The position numbers and the translations under genes are program-made. Shown here piece by piece: positions 46,931 to 56,283 of a DNA stretch of 64,000 nucleotides. The stretch spans positions 1-64,000 of the forward strand of contig JBBQFQ010000010.1 in the NCBI GenBank assembly GCA_038322235.1, read 5' to 3'. Below the pieces are notes generated by a model. That model was not told the DNA's origin and ran no database searches. It saw only the letters and a list, made by a program, of their open reading frames with translations. Origin of the DNA: SZAS-18 sp038322235 (GTDB lineage: Bacteria > Verrucomicrobiota > Verrucomicrobiia > Chthoniobacterales > SZAS-18). Every line of letters begins with the position of its first letter. The stretch's first letter is position 1.

Positions 46931-49900
46931 GTGTCCTCTCCGCCGGATCCCACGCGACGTCTCCCGGCGGAGACGCAGAAGTGCGGCACGTGCGGTTCCA
47001 CGCTCGCGGCGGGCCCGGAAGCGATCTGCGTGGTTTGCGCGCTCGACCATGCGGCCACGACCGCGACGGGCGCGACCACCGGGGAGAGCGTCGCGGACGG
47101 CGACTGGATGGATGCACTCGCGCCCGCGCCGGAGGCGGAGGGGGATGCGACGCGGCGTTTTGGTCGCTATGAGCTATTGGAAGAGATCGGGCGGGGCGGT
47201 GGTGGCGTCGTGTATCGCGCCCGTCAGCCTGCGCCGGCGCGCATTGTCGCGCTGAAGGTCATGCTTCCCCAGGCCTCACTCTCCCGCGGCTTGATCGAGC
47301 GCTTCCGGGCCGAGAGCGAGGCGATCGCGAGTCTCGACCATCCGCACATCCTGCCGGTCTATGACGCGGGGGAATGCGACGGCCGGCCGTTTTTCGCGAT
47401 GAAGTTCGCCGAGGGTGGCTCGCTCTCCGCGCGCACCACGGCCTACTCCGGGCGCACGCGGGACATTGTTCGGTTGGTGGTCGGGATCGCCCGGGGAGTG
47501 GATCACGCGCATCGGCGCGGCATTTTGCACCGGGACCTAAAGCCGGCGAACATCCTGCTCGATCACGCCGGGGCTCCCTATGTCGCGGACTTCGGCATCG
47601 CGAAGCTCCTCGACCGGAGCTCCGCGCTCACCGTCACCGGGCAGCCCTTGGGGACGCCCGAGTACATGGCGCCCGAGCAGGCTTCCGGGGAGTCGTCGGG
47701 ACTGACCGTGGCGGTCGATATCTACGGACTGGGCGCGATCCTGTACGAGTTGCTCGTGCAGCGGCCGCCCTTCACGGGAGTGAGTCCGGTGGAGGTGATG
47801 CGAGAAGTGGCCTCGGCGCCGCCGCCGGCCCCACGCTCGGTCCGGCCGGAGATCTCGCGGGACCTGGAGACGATTTGCCTGAAGTGTCTTGAGAAGGACC
47901 CCGCCCAGCGCTACGCGACCGCCGAGGATCTGGCGGCCGATCTCGAGCGGTGGCTCGAGGGCCGGCCCGTCCACGCGCGACCCGCTCCGGCGGCAGAGCG
48001 GATGGTGCGCTGGGCGCGACGAAACCCGCTCCTCGCGGCGCTTTCGGTTCTCCTGCTGGCGCTCCTTGTCGCCGTCGCGGTGGGATCGACGCTCGCGGCT
48101 CGCCGGCTCGATAGCGCCCGGCGGGAGGCGACCGTGCAGCTGCGTGCCTCGCTGCTCGCCCAAGCGCGCGCCGCGCGGGTCAGCGGGGCAGCCGGCGCGC
48201 GTCGCGGGGCGCTCGCGGCGCTCGCGGAGGCTGCCCGCATTCAGCCCGGCCTGGATTTGCGCAACGAGGCGATCGCGGCGCTCACCCTCCTCGATGCCGA
48301 GGTGGAGCAGGCTTGGGAACCCGGAATCACCTTTCCCGCGATGTTCGTGTTCGATCCCGGCTTGGAAACCGTGCTCGTGGAAAAGGAGCCGGGATTGCTG
48401 GTGCGTCAACCCGTGGGAGGGGGCAGGGAAGCCGGACGATTCGTCCCGGAGGGCCCCGCGGTCCCTGTCCTGACGCTGCCGGTCTTCCCGGCAGATGGTC
48501 GCTACGTGGCGATGCGCACGGCTGACAGCGTGGTGAGGGTCTGGGATCGGGCTGGCTCGCGCGTGCTTTTCTCGCTCCCTGGGCGGCCGCTTCCGCTCGC
48601 CGCCAACATCGCGAAGCGGGCCTTCGATATTGCTTTCAATGCCGAAGGCAACCGCATCGCGGTGGGATTACCCGGGGGCGGCTTTTCCCTGCACCTCGTT
48701 CCCGATGGGGCGGAGCTGGGACGCTGGGCTTCGGATACGGTGCCCGCCATTATCCGCTACGCGCCTGACGGCGCGCGGATCGCGGTCGTCATGCGCAATT
48801 CCGACCGACTCCACGTCCTGAACGCCGAGACGCTTGCGACCGAGCGCGTCATCGCCCTTCCCAGCGTCCCCACCGTGCTGACCTGGTCGCCTGGATCGGA
48901 TCAAATCGCGTGCGGCATGCGCAACTCGCGCATTCAACTGATCTCCCCCGCGACGGGTGCGCTCGTCGACACCCTCGCCATCTACGAGACGGGCGGGGTG
49001 GGGGACATCGCCTATCACCCGTTCGCCCCGATCATCGCCGCGAACGGAGGCGATGAGATCCTGCGTTTCTGGGATCTTCGGAGCAGCCGCCCGATCCTGA
49101 CCATCGATGAAGTGGTGAACAATCCGGTCCTCGCCTTTGATCCAAAGGGGGAACGGCTCGGGGTCTACAGCAACACGACGCGACGCGCCGGGCTCGTCCG
49201 GCTGCGGTTTCCGGATGTTTTCGCGTCCGCGGTCCCGCCGCGGCCGGTGCGCTCGTCCATCTCGGCGGGGGCGCTCGACGTGGCCGCCGACGGACGCCGC
49301 TTTGTGACTTCGCAGCATGGCGCGGTCCAGCTCCGCGATGGCCGATCCGGCGCGTCCCTCGCGACGATTGCCGGGGCGGGGACGGGCGACATGATGACCG
49401 CGCAGTTCTCCGCGGAGGGGCATACGCTTTTCGTCTGCAGCCAGAAAAAGGGGCTGACCCGGCACGCGCTCGAGGCCGGTCTCGGGGGCGCGGTGTCGGT
49501 CGACCCGGGCGAAGTGCTCGACCCGGAGGAGGACTTTTCCGTCATGCGCGTCTCCCGTGATGGCCGGGTGCTGCTGTTTTCGGAAAGGCAGTCCGTCATC
49601 AAGGTCATCGACCCGTCCGATCCCGCGCGGCCCGTCCGGTGGTCAGCCGGCAAGGTTTCGGATGTGATCTTCAGCGCGGATGAGAAGAGCGTCCTAACGA
49701 GCGCTGCCGAGCGGGTGGCCGGGGAGGCCCAAGTCCGCGTTTGGGAGATCGCCACGCAGCGGGAAGCGAAGGGTTTCGGGGAAGACTACGGCGGTCGGGC
49801 TGATGTCAGCGCGCAGGGCGGATGGATCCTCGCCCTCGGCGACAACAGCACGCGGCTTTGGCGCTCCGGGTTGTGGACTCCGGGTCCGGTGCTGCCCGAG

Positions 49901-50170
49901 CAGCTGCAGGGTGAATCACACCGGGCGAAGCTCTCGCCGGATGGGAAGATGATCGTGATCGAAAAGAGCGGGCGCCTGCATCTCGTGCGGACGATGGATG
50001 GAGCCGAGTTCGCCGTGCTGGAAGCACCGGCTCCGGCGGGCATCTGCGTGAATGAATGTTTCAGCGCGGACGGCACGCGGCTCTACACGCTCTGGCAGTA
50101 TGGTTCCGTCCACGTGTGGGATCTCACGGCCCTCCGGCGCGAGCTGTCCGAATTGGGTTTAAGCTGGTGA
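46931..50170 (+). CDS. Membrane Ser/Thr protein kinase with zinc ribbon and WD40-like sensor tail
   Basis: A 1079-residue protein from GTG at 46931, just before a zinc-ribbon motif CGTCG-x12-CVVC. The kinase domain has GRGGGGVVYRARQ, VALKVML, HRDLKPANILL, DFGIAKLL and GTPEYMAPEQASGESSGLTV, all catalytic residues being present. A transmembrane helix (NPLLAALSVLLLALLVAVAV) follows at ~365-385, then a helical bundle. The rest is a WD40/propeller-like region (DGRYVAMRTADSVVRVWD, PDGARIAVVMRNSDRLHVLN, ILRFWDLRSSRPILTIDE, YTLWQYGSVHVWDLTALRRE). This layout is common in Planctomycetes-Verrucomicrobia kinases. Substrates unknown. It converges with the GT-C-like gene. Confidence 0.9.
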   Translation: MSSPPDPTRRLPAETQKCGTCGSTLAAGPEAICVVCALDHAATTATGATTGESVADGDWMDALAPAPEAEGDATRRFGRYELLEEIGRGGGGVVYRARQPAPARIVALKVMLPQASLSRGLIERFRAESEAIASLDHPHILPVYDAGECDGRPFFAMKFAEGGSLSARTTAYSGRTRDIVRLVVGIARGVDHAHRRGILHRDLKPANILLDHAGAPYVADFGIAKLLDRSSALTVTGQPLGTPEYMAPEQASGESSGLTVAVDIYGLGAILYELLVQRPPFTGVSPVEVMREVASAPPPAPRSVRPEISRDLETICLKCLEKDPAQRYATAEDLAADLERWLEGRPVHARPAPAAERMVRWARRNPLLAALSVLLLALLVAVAVGSTLAARRLDSARREATVQLRASLLAQARAARVSGAAGARRGALAALAEAARIQPGLDLRNEAIAALTLLDAEVEQAWEPGITFPAMFVFDPGLETVLVEKEPGLLVRQPVGGGREAGRFVPEGPAVPVLTLPVFPADGRYVAMRTADSVVRVWDRAGSRVLFSLPGRPLPLAANIAKRAFDIAFNAEGNRIAVGLPGGGFSLHLVPDGAELGRWASDTVPAIIRYAPDGARIAVVMRNSDRLHVLNAETLATERVIALPSVPTVLTWSPGSDQIACGMRNSRIQLISPATGALVDTLAIYETGGVGDIAYHPFAPIIAANGGDEILRFWDLRSSRPILTIDEVVNNPVLAFDPKGERLGVYSNTTRRAGLVRLRFPDVFASAVPPRPVRSSISAGALDVAADGRRFVTSQHGAVQLRDGRSGASLATIAGAGTGDMMTAQFSAEGHTLFVCSQKKGLTRHALEAGLGGAVSVDPGEVLDPEEDFSVMRVSRDGRVLLFSERQSVIKVIDPSDPARPVRWSAGKVSDVIFSADEKSVLTSAAERVAGEAQVRVWEIATQREAKGFGEDYGGRADVSAQGGWILALGDNSTRLWRSGLWTPGPVLPEQLQGESHRAKLSPDGKMIVIEKSGRLHLVRTMDGAEFAVLEAPAPAGICVNECFSADGTRLYTLWQYGSVHVWDLTALRRELSELGLSW

Positions 50171-50195
50171 GGGCGGAAAAGGACGAAGGAGGGAG

Positions 50196-50226
50196 CCGGT
50201 GCCTCGATGATCCGAGGGATCACCGG
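50196..50226. terminator. Hairpin between convergent kinase and GT-C-like genes
   Basis: CCGGTG (50196-50201) pairs with CACCGG (50221-50226), with CCTCG/CGAGG nested inside. It overlaps the stop codon at 50220 of the reverse-strand gene. Confidence 0.5.
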
Positions 50227-52163
50227 TCTGACGATTCCAGAACGCGGTAGATTCTGGTGACGACCGTACTTCCCAGAAACTGCCTCGAGTCCTCGAGGAC
50301 GAGCCAAGGCGGAATCTGCGGTTCAGGGCAGGCGAGGCGCCACGCGAGGATCTGGCGCAACGCGACGGGATCGTCGGTCCCGAGCCCGACGTAGCCCGCG
50401 TATTTGACCATGGCGGGCGCGGCGGGGATGACGAGATGAGTGACCTTTCGGTCGCGGATCAACTTCTCGGCCACGCGGTCGTCGGTGGCAGAGAGCATTT
50501 CTGTGGCGGCGTGGACGCCCGGCTGGTTCTCCCAGTAGAGAGCGTCGATCGTGCGAATCCGCCCGAAAGCGTACAACCCCGGCGCGAGGGACGGGTTTCC
50601 GAGAACACTGAGAGCTTCACTGCCGTGCTTGCCGCGCAGCCAGTAGGCGAGGTCACGCGTTCCGATCGCGGTGGCGAGCACCGGCCGGATCGTGCCCCGA
50701 TTTTGCCAGAGCGACCACAGATCGTAAGCCATAAATGCAAGGAGAACCACCGCCGTGCCGGCGAGGAAACGATGCGGAACCGAGCGTGGCTCGCCGCGGA
50801 GACGTTCGGCCTCGATCGCGAGCACGATCCCACAGAGCACGAGACCCGCTTCGGCCCAGGAAGCCCAGCGCATTTGCACGCACGAAAGGAGGCCATAGGC
50901 GAGGCTGACGCCGGCGGCGAGCAGCGCCGGCCAATGCAAAGCGGGCACGACCCGGGTGCGGAAAAGCCCGACGCCGACGCCAACAAGCAGCAACGCGAAG
51001 AGGCCGACTTCGCGGAACAAATTCGTGACCGAATAGCTTCTGAAAATCGGCCGGAACTCGTCGATCAATTCGCAGAAGCGCAGGATCGTCGGGTCGCGCA
51101 GGGAATATTCGCTGATCGGAGTCAGCAGAATCCCCACGGGCAGGACCAGGGCGAGAGCTCCCCCAACGACGAGCGAGACTCCGGCCGACGTAACGCCGAG
51201 GCGCCAGCGCGCGACTCCCCTGACCAGCAGGCCGCCACCGAGCCAGGAAGCGGCGAAAAAGGGATGATTCACTTCGAGGCGAAGGTCGGCGAAGTCCGGC
51301 GCAAATTCGATCACGAGGGCCGCCAGGCTGACCCCAGCGCCAGCGAGCGCCCACCGCAACCAGCCGCGTTCCCAGGCGGCGAGGCGCTCGTGGGGGAGAA
51401 AGACGGCACCGGCCAGCGCCAGCAGGCCAAGGAGCGCCACCACCGTGACCTGTTGCGTCGCACCGATCCAAAGGCCGATCCCCCCCGCGACGCCAGCGAC
51501 GATGAAGAGGCGGTCACTCGACGCGGCCTCATCCTCGAGATTCCGTTTTATCGCGAACAGGTCCGCCGTCAGCGCGCCGAGCAGGGCACAGAAATGGAAT
51601 CCGTGGTGGTCGGGATGCCACCACGCAAAGTCGCGCCCGATCGCACCGAAACCGCAGAGGAGGAAGACGCCGACCGCCGCGGGAAATCGGCCCGCGTGAC
51701 GCGCCACGAGCCTTCCCCACGCGATCAAAAAAATGACGAACGCCAGCGGGTTTGTGGCGGGGACCCCCAGCGCGATTCCGTCCGGCCACGAAACTCCGGC
51801 GATGAACGCCGTTACCCCGCCGATTGCCATCACCCACCAGAGGTAGGCATGAGCCCAAAGCATGGGACGGACGTTGGGGGCGTTTCCGATCGGCGACTCC
51901 CGCAGTCGCCACTCCCCCTTTCGGGCCAGCGTTTGGGCGTAGACTATCCAGCAGAGCGAATCCGGATCCGCGTAGACGGCCGGCACCGGCAGTCGCGCGG
52001 TTCGCTCCGCAGAGATCGCGATTTCGATCACACCGGGAGACGGCGCGAGGAGTTGCTCCGCGTAGGAGGCTGCGCACTGCGCGAGGAAGAAAATCAACCC
52101 CGCGATGGCGAGCGCGACCCAGAGGCCGGGGGCGGGCCGCGAGGAGGGAGGAATGGATGCCAT
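50220..52163 (-). CDS. Polytopic membrane protein, GT-C / oligosaccharyltransferase-like
   Basis: A 647-residue protein with about twelve hydrophobic helices. The first periplasmic loop reads PAVYADPDSLCWIVYAQTLA, an acidic DPD motif after the first helix as in STT3/PglB-like and other GT-C enzymes. The loop GRDFAWWHPDHHGFHFCALL resembles the second acidic/His loop of archaeal AglB-type proteins. A periplasmic tail (~515-647) follows the last helix. Such proteins transfer glycans or sugars from polyprenol carriers; the assignment here is by fold pattern only. No WWDYG-type motif is found, so true oligosaccharyltransferase activity is uncertain. Last gene of the reverse-strand ABC operon, 126 bp after the DUF4340 gene. 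Confidence 0.6.
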   Translation of the reverse strand: MASIPPSSRPAPGLWVALAIAGLIFFLAQCAASYAEQLLAPSPGVIEIAISAERTARLPVPAVYADPDSLCWIVYAQTLARKGEWRLRESPIGNAPNVRPMLWAHAYLWWVMAIGGVTAFIAGVSWPDGIALGVPATNPLAFVIFLIAWGRLVARHAGRFPAAVGVFLLCGFGAIGRDFAWWHPDHHGFHFCALLGALTADLFAIKRNLEDEAASSDRLFIVAGVAGGIGLWIGATQQVTVVALLGLLALAGAVFLPHERLAAWERGWLRWALAGAGVSLAALVIEFAPDFADLRLEVNHPFFAASWLGGGLLVRGVARWRLGVTSAGVSLVVGGALALVLPVGILLTPISEYSLRDPTILRFCELIDEFRPIFRSYSVTNLFREVGLFALLLVGVGVGLFRTRVVPALHWPALLAAGVSLAYGLLSCVQMRWASWAEAGLVLCGIVLAIEAERLRGEPRSVPHRFLAGTAVVLLAFMAYDLWSLWQNRGTIRPVLATAIGTRDLAYWLRGKHGSEALSVLGNPSLAPGLYAFGRIRTIDALYWENQPGVHAATEMLSATDDRVAEKLIRDRKVTHLVIPAAPAMVKYAGYVGLGTDDPVALRQILAWRLACPEPQIPPWLVLEDSRQFLGSTVVTRIYRVLESSDR

Positions 52164-52289
52164 GCGGCGCGCGGATGATCGCCGGATGCACCGACGGGTG
52201 ACACGGCCTTCTGCGTGCGACCTACTTTGATTTCAACCGGGCGCAACCGCCGACCCGCCACGGCAGATGCGCCCGCGTCCGGTCGGAGC

Positions 52290-53579
52290 CTACTTCTTCT
52301 TTGGTGCGGGCGTCGCGGCTGGCTTCGCCGGCACAGCCGGTGGCGCCGGCGTCGTGGCCGTCGCCGGCGCGCTAGCGGCCGGGCTGGGCGCTGGGGCAGC
52401 CGGAGCGGCACTGGGCGCTTGGGGAAGCACCGATGGGAGCACCGGGGGCGGAGCCTCAGGCTTCTTTTCGATCAGCATCGCCGCGCGATCCTTCAGCAGC
52501 GGCTCGAGCGCGGACTTCGCCATGAGGTAGGCCCGGGACTCGTACTTCTTTTCCGTCGCCAGCTTTTCTTCGAGTCGTTTCACCCGCGCCGCGAATTCGT
52601 CGTCGAACTTCTTTTTGTCCTCCGGCTTTTCCTCCGCTCCGGCCGTGCGCTCTTTGATGATGTTCGCACTGACGGCGACGGTGACGGGGTAGTTGTCGCC
52701 CGTGAGCTTCCCGATCTTCAGGACGTAAGTGAAATCGTCGAAGGTTTCGACCGTCGCAATCGTCGGCGCATCGAGCCCGGTGTCCGCCGGCTTCGCATCG
52801 GGAGCCATGACGTCGACGAAATTCGCGTTGGCGAGGAGGGACGCCAGGATTCCGAGTTTCGTGGCATCGGCCTTCTCCTCGGGACCCGCCCCGGCGAATT
52901 TCCATTCCGAGGTCACGCCGTCGCGCACGAGGGTCCAGGTCCGCCCCGGAGTGGACGCGGTGACCGCATAGGAGCGCGGATTCTCGGCTTGGAAGAACGA
53001 GCGTTTCAGCCAGCGTTCGGCTTTGGGTTCAAGCTCGTCGAATGCTTCGGGGACCAGCGAGATCTTCGCGTTCTTGCCGCCGGCGAGGATGTAGCGTCCA
53101 GCCGGCATCGCGGGCATGCCGGGAGGTGCCTCCTCCGACTGGCGGAGGTATTTCTTGCCGACGAGCAGCGACGCGAGCGGCTTCCCGTCCTTGTCGCTGA
53201 GGGCGACCAGTGCGCCGGCGCCGGTACCCTTGCCGGGCTCGACCAGTTCGAGCCGGGCGTATTGGGATGGGCCCGCCTTCACTTCCTGACCGGGCTTGAG
53301 TTCCCACAGCTTGCGCAGAAGCGTGCTGATCAGCTCGAAGTCCGCGGGATAGTCGGCCCGTTCCTGCACCGTCCACTCGTCCGCTTTCCGGTTGAGATGG
53401 AGTTCACCGGCGGGCGACTTCAGGGCGATTTGGGCCACGTCGTTCAGCGGGAACGCGAGGACCTTTTCGGTCGTGGACGAGGTGGAAGCGGCTGAGGTGT
53501 CGCCCTTCCGCAGCAGCAGCGTGGCGCCGCCGAGGACGGCCGCGAGGACGAGAAGAATCGCGAGTTGCTTGGGTTTCAT
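52290..53579 (-). CDS. DUF4340 domain protein
   Basis: A 429-residue protein anchored by one amino-terminal helix (QLAILLVLAAVLGGATLLL). Its periplasmic part shows DUF4340 features: VAQIALKSPAGELHLNRKAD, EWTVQERADYPADFELISTL, LRKLWELKPGQEVKAG, LASLLVGKKYLR, and the second half RWLKRSFFQAENPRSYAVTA and NFVDVMAPDAKPADTGLDAP. The carboxy terminus is a long Pro/Ala/Lys-rich tail (TPAPPAVPAKPAATPAPKKK). DUF4340 proteins accompany GldF/GldG-type ABC transporters and are presumed to be part of that complex. The gene follows GldG by 27 bp. Confidence 0.85.
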   Translation of the reverse strand: MKPKQLAILLVLAAVLGGATLLLRKGDTSAASTSSTTEKVLAFPLNDVAQIALKSPAGELHLNRKADEWTVQERADYPADFELISTLLRKLWELKPGQEVKAGPSQYARLELVEPGKGTGAGALVALSDKDGKPLASLLVGKKYLRQSEEAPPGMPAMPAGRYILAGGKNAKISLVPEAFDELEPKAERWLKRSFFQAENPRSYAVTASTPGRTWTLVRDGVTSEWKFAGAGPEEKADATKLGILASLLANANFVDVMAPDAKPADTGLDAPTIATVETFDDFTYVLKIGKLTGDNYPVTVAVSANIIKERTAGAEEKPEDKKKFDDEFAARVKRLEEKLATEKKYESRAYLMAKSALEPLLKDRAAMLIEKKPEAPPPVLPSVLPQAPSAAPAAPAPSPAASAPATATTPAPPAVPAKPAATPAPKKK

Positions 53580-53606
53580 ACGGGGAGGTGTTTGGCGCGA
53601 AGGGGA

Positions 53607-55514
53607 TCAGACCGCGGCCTGCCGGCGGCGGCGGAGTACTGCCAGCGACATCCCGAGGGCGGCGACCATGACCGGCATGAGCCCGATGTTGAGCCACTTC
53701 ATTCGCGTCTCGAGCGAGTCGATTTCAACGCGCAATTTTTTCCGCTCCTGCTTCAGCTGTTGTTTCACCTCGCCCTCCTTCTTTCGGAAGCGGGTGATTT
53801 CCGCCTGCTGCTCCGGGGAAAGGATGAATCTTTGCCCGGAGTCTTTCGAACGCTGCAACTCGGAAAGCTTCGTCTGCGCTTCCGTCAGGCCGGATTCGAG
53901 CTCGCGGATCTTCGTCCGGAAGTTGGCCTCGGCGGTCGCCTGCAACTCCTTCACCACCGTGAAGGGCCGTTCGCGGGACGCCCGGCTGCGGACGGTGATG
54001 AGGTTACTGTCGCCCGCGAGCTGCTCGATCGCGCTCTGCGCGAAGCCGAGGTTGCCGTTTACCGGCATGACGATGCGCTGTCCGCCCAGCCCCCCGGCCT
54101 CCTGGACGCTGAGTTGATCCTGCACCATGTCGGCATCGCCAACGAGGATTACGACGCCCTCCCCCGCGGACTCCTTTAGACTGCCGTCTGCCGGCGGGGC
54201 GTCCGGCTTCTTTTCTTCCGGCTTCGTGGGATCGACGGGCTTCGGGGCGGCGGCACCCGGCTTGCCTTCGGGGAAGGCGGTTTTGAATTTTCCTGTCAGG
54301 CGGACGGCGAGGGCGTATTCGATGCCCGTCGGGTGAAAATCCTTCATGACCTCCTCGCCGCTCATCTGAGCGGAGAAGGTGTCCACGAGATTCGCGTTCT
54401 TGGATGACTTGATCAGGACCGTCTGCTTTAAACCCTCGGCCGGCGTGCCGGTGAACGCGCCGGCGAAGGCCATGATGAAGCTGTCCGCGTCGCTGGTCAG
54501 GACATCGTCCTTGTTGGCCGCGGCGTCGGTGAGGGTGAGAACCGTCGGGGTGCGGCCGGCGCGGGTGGTGCTGACGTAGTTCGTGTCCGCGACCACCCGG
54601 CTGGTGTCGAAGGCGAGGCCCCAGGCCTTAAGGAGCTTTTCCAGCGTCGAGCGGCTCTGCTGGCCGTTCATTCCGCCGGCTTGGGCCGCCTGGCGATCCA
54701 GCACGGCCGCCGGATCGAGGAAGGCGACCAGCTTGCCGCCGCGCAGCACGAACTGATCGATCGCATACTGGGCGGCATCCGTGATTCCACGCGGGTGAAT
54801 CACGAGCAGCACTTTCACGTCGTCGGGGATCTTGTCTGTCGTCAACTCGACCGTCTTCACCGTGAAGTCGCGCTGGAGTTCGCTGTAGAGCACCCAGGGT
54901 GGCTCATTGCGCTGGCCCATCTGCGCTGCCATGGGGGGAAGGCGGGTGCCGGCAAGCGGGAACGGACTCATCAGGCCCAGGACCGGTTTCTCCGAGGTCA
55001 TGACGCGGGAGACCGCCCGGAGCAGGTCGTACTCCAGCAGACGCTCCCGGCGCGGATCGAGGAAGGCGATAGCCTGCTTCTGATCGAGCTGGCTCACGCT
55101 CAGTCCGAGGTAGAGCCGCTCGCCGTCGCGCGCCGCTTGGGGCGTTACGCCGTCGAGCTTCGCAGAATCCTCGGCGTCGGAATCCGGCTGGGGATCGAAG
55201 ATCTGGATCTCGACGAGTCCCTTCGAAGCCTGCCGGATTTCGCCGAGCAAATCCTCCACGCGCTGGGCGTAGATCTTCAAGAACGGCGGCATCGCGTTCT
55301 CGTTCCGCGTGGCGTAGAACCGGATCTGCACCGGCGTGTCGAGTTTCGCGAGGATCGCCTTCGTCCCGGGCGACAGCGTGTAGGCCCGTTCGGAGGTCAG
55401 ATCGATTCGCGTCTTGGCGCGCGACCCGAGCGCGTTGACGGCGATGAGGAGGAGCAGCATCGCAAGGACGCCGACCGCGGAGTACAAATAGGTTTCGATT
55501 CCCTGTTTCTTCAT
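53607..55514 (-). CDS. GldG-family ABC transporter auxiliary (ABC_transp_aux) protein
   Basis: A 635-residue protein with an amino-terminal helix (YLYSAVGVLAMLLLLIAVNA) and a carboxy-terminal helix (MKWLNIGLMPVMVAALGMSL). The periplasmic region begins RIDLTSERAYTLSPGTKAIL, the classic GldG opening, then VQIRFYATRNENAMPPFLKI, VLLVIHPRGITDAAQYAIDQ and FVLRGGKLVAFLDPAAVLDR. A coiled coil (AQTKLSELQRSKDSGQ) precedes the last helix. In Bacteroidetes GldA/F/G supports gliding; in Verrucomicrobiota this operon occurs without gliding genes and its substrate is unknown. Confidence 0.9.
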   Translation of the reverse strand: MKKQGIETYLYSAVGVLAMLLLLIAVNALGSRAKTRIDLTSERAYTLSPGTKAILAKLDTPVQIRFYATRNENAMPPFLKIYAQRVEDLLGEIRQASKGLVEIQIFDPQPDSDAEDSAKLDGVTPQAARDGERLYLGLSVSQLDQKQAIAFLDPRRERLLEYDLLRAVSRVMTSEKPVLGLMSPFPLAGTRLPPMAAQMGQRNEPPWVLYSELQRDFTVKTVELTTDKIPDDVKVLLVIHPRGITDAAQYAIDQFVLRGGKLVAFLDPAAVLDRQAAQAGGMNGQQSRSTLEKLLKAWGLAFDTSRVVADTNYVSTTRAGRTPTVLTLTDAAANKDDVLTSDADSFIMAFAGAFTGTPAEGLKQTVLIKSSKNANLVDTFSAQMSGEEVMKDFHPTGIEYALAVRLTGKFKTAFPEGKPGAAAPKPVDPTKPEEKKPDAPPADGSLKESAGEGVVILVGDADMVQDQLSVQEAGGLGGQRIVMPVNGNLGFAQSAIEQLAGDSNLITVRSRASRERPFTVVKELQATAEANFRTKIRELESGLTEAQTKLSELQRSKDSGQRFILSPEQQAEITRFRKKEGEVKQQLKQERKKLRVEIDSLETRMKWLNIGLMPVMVAALGMSLAVLRRRRQAAV

Positions 55515-55539
55515 GGCGGGGAGAGGGTTGGGGGAGGGA

Positions 55540-56283
55540 TCAGCCGGCGCGATGCGCGCGGATGATCACGCCGGTGGTGAAGAGCGAGAAGCCGATCACG
55601 GAGAGGAAGTAGAGGATGTCGCGCGAGTCGATCACGCCCTTCTTGATACTCTCGAAGTGGGTGAAGACGCTGAAAGCGGAGACGATGTCTACGAGAGCCG
55701 GGGAGGCCCAGTTTGCGAGCAGGCTCGTCACGGCGGGAAAGCCCGCGAGGAGGAGGAAGAGCGAGGCAACAACCGCGAGAATGAAGCTCACCACCTGATT
55801 GCGCGTCATCGCGGAAGTCATCGCGCTGATGGCAAGATACGCCCCCGCCATCAGGAGGCTGCCGAGATATCCGGCGAAGATCACCCCGTTATCGGGGTGG
55901 CCGAGGTAATTCACCGTGAGGATGATCGGGAACGTGCCCGCGAGGGCCGCGGCGACGACGACCAGCGAGGCGAGGTATTTTCCGACGATCGCCTGCCACG
56001 GAGTCACCGGCATGGTCAGGAGCAACTCCATCGTGCCGAGCCGTCGTTCCTCGGACCACATGCGCATGCCGACGGCGGGTACGAGGAAGAGATAAAGCCA
56101 GGGGTGCCAGACAAAGAAGCTCTCGAGGTTGGCCTGGCCGGCTTCGAAAAACCGGCTGACCATGAACGTGAAGAATCCCGCGAGGAGCAGGAAGATCACG
56201 ATGAAGATGTAGGCGACAGGCGAGGCGAAATACCCCGTCAGCTCGCGTCGGGCGATGGTGAGAATGGGCTGGAGACGATTCAT
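55540..56283 (-). CDS. ABC-2 type permease (GldF-like)
   Basis: A 247-residue inner-membrane protein with six helices. It starts MNRLQPILTIARRELTGYFA, then SPVAYIFIVIFLLLAGFFTF, MRMWSEERRLGTMELLLTMP and VTPWQAIVGKYLASLVVVAA. The E(R/E)RxxGTxExLLxxP word is the ABC-2 permease hallmark in the first cytoplasmic loop. Its start overlaps the ATPase stop by 4 bp (56280-56283), and GldG follows 25 bp later. It forms the membrane channel of the GldFG-like transporter. Confidence 0.92.
   Translation of the reverse strand: MNRLQPILTIARRELTGYFASPVAYIFIVIFLLLAGFFTFMVSRFFEAGQANLESFFVWHPWLYLFLVPAVGMRMWSEERRLGTMELLLTMPVTPWQAIVGKYLASLVVVAAALAGTFPIILTVNYLGHPDNGVIFAGYLGSLLMAGAYLAISAMTSAMTRNQVVSFILAVVASLFLLLAGFPAVTSLLANWASPALVDIVSAFSVFTHFESIKKGVIDSRDILYFLSVIGFSLFTTGVIIRAHRAG

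Noticed and set aside
50436..52178. Forward frame of 580 codons opposite the GT-C-like gene
   Set aside because: Charged, low-hydrophobicity shadow of a membrane protein; no motif.
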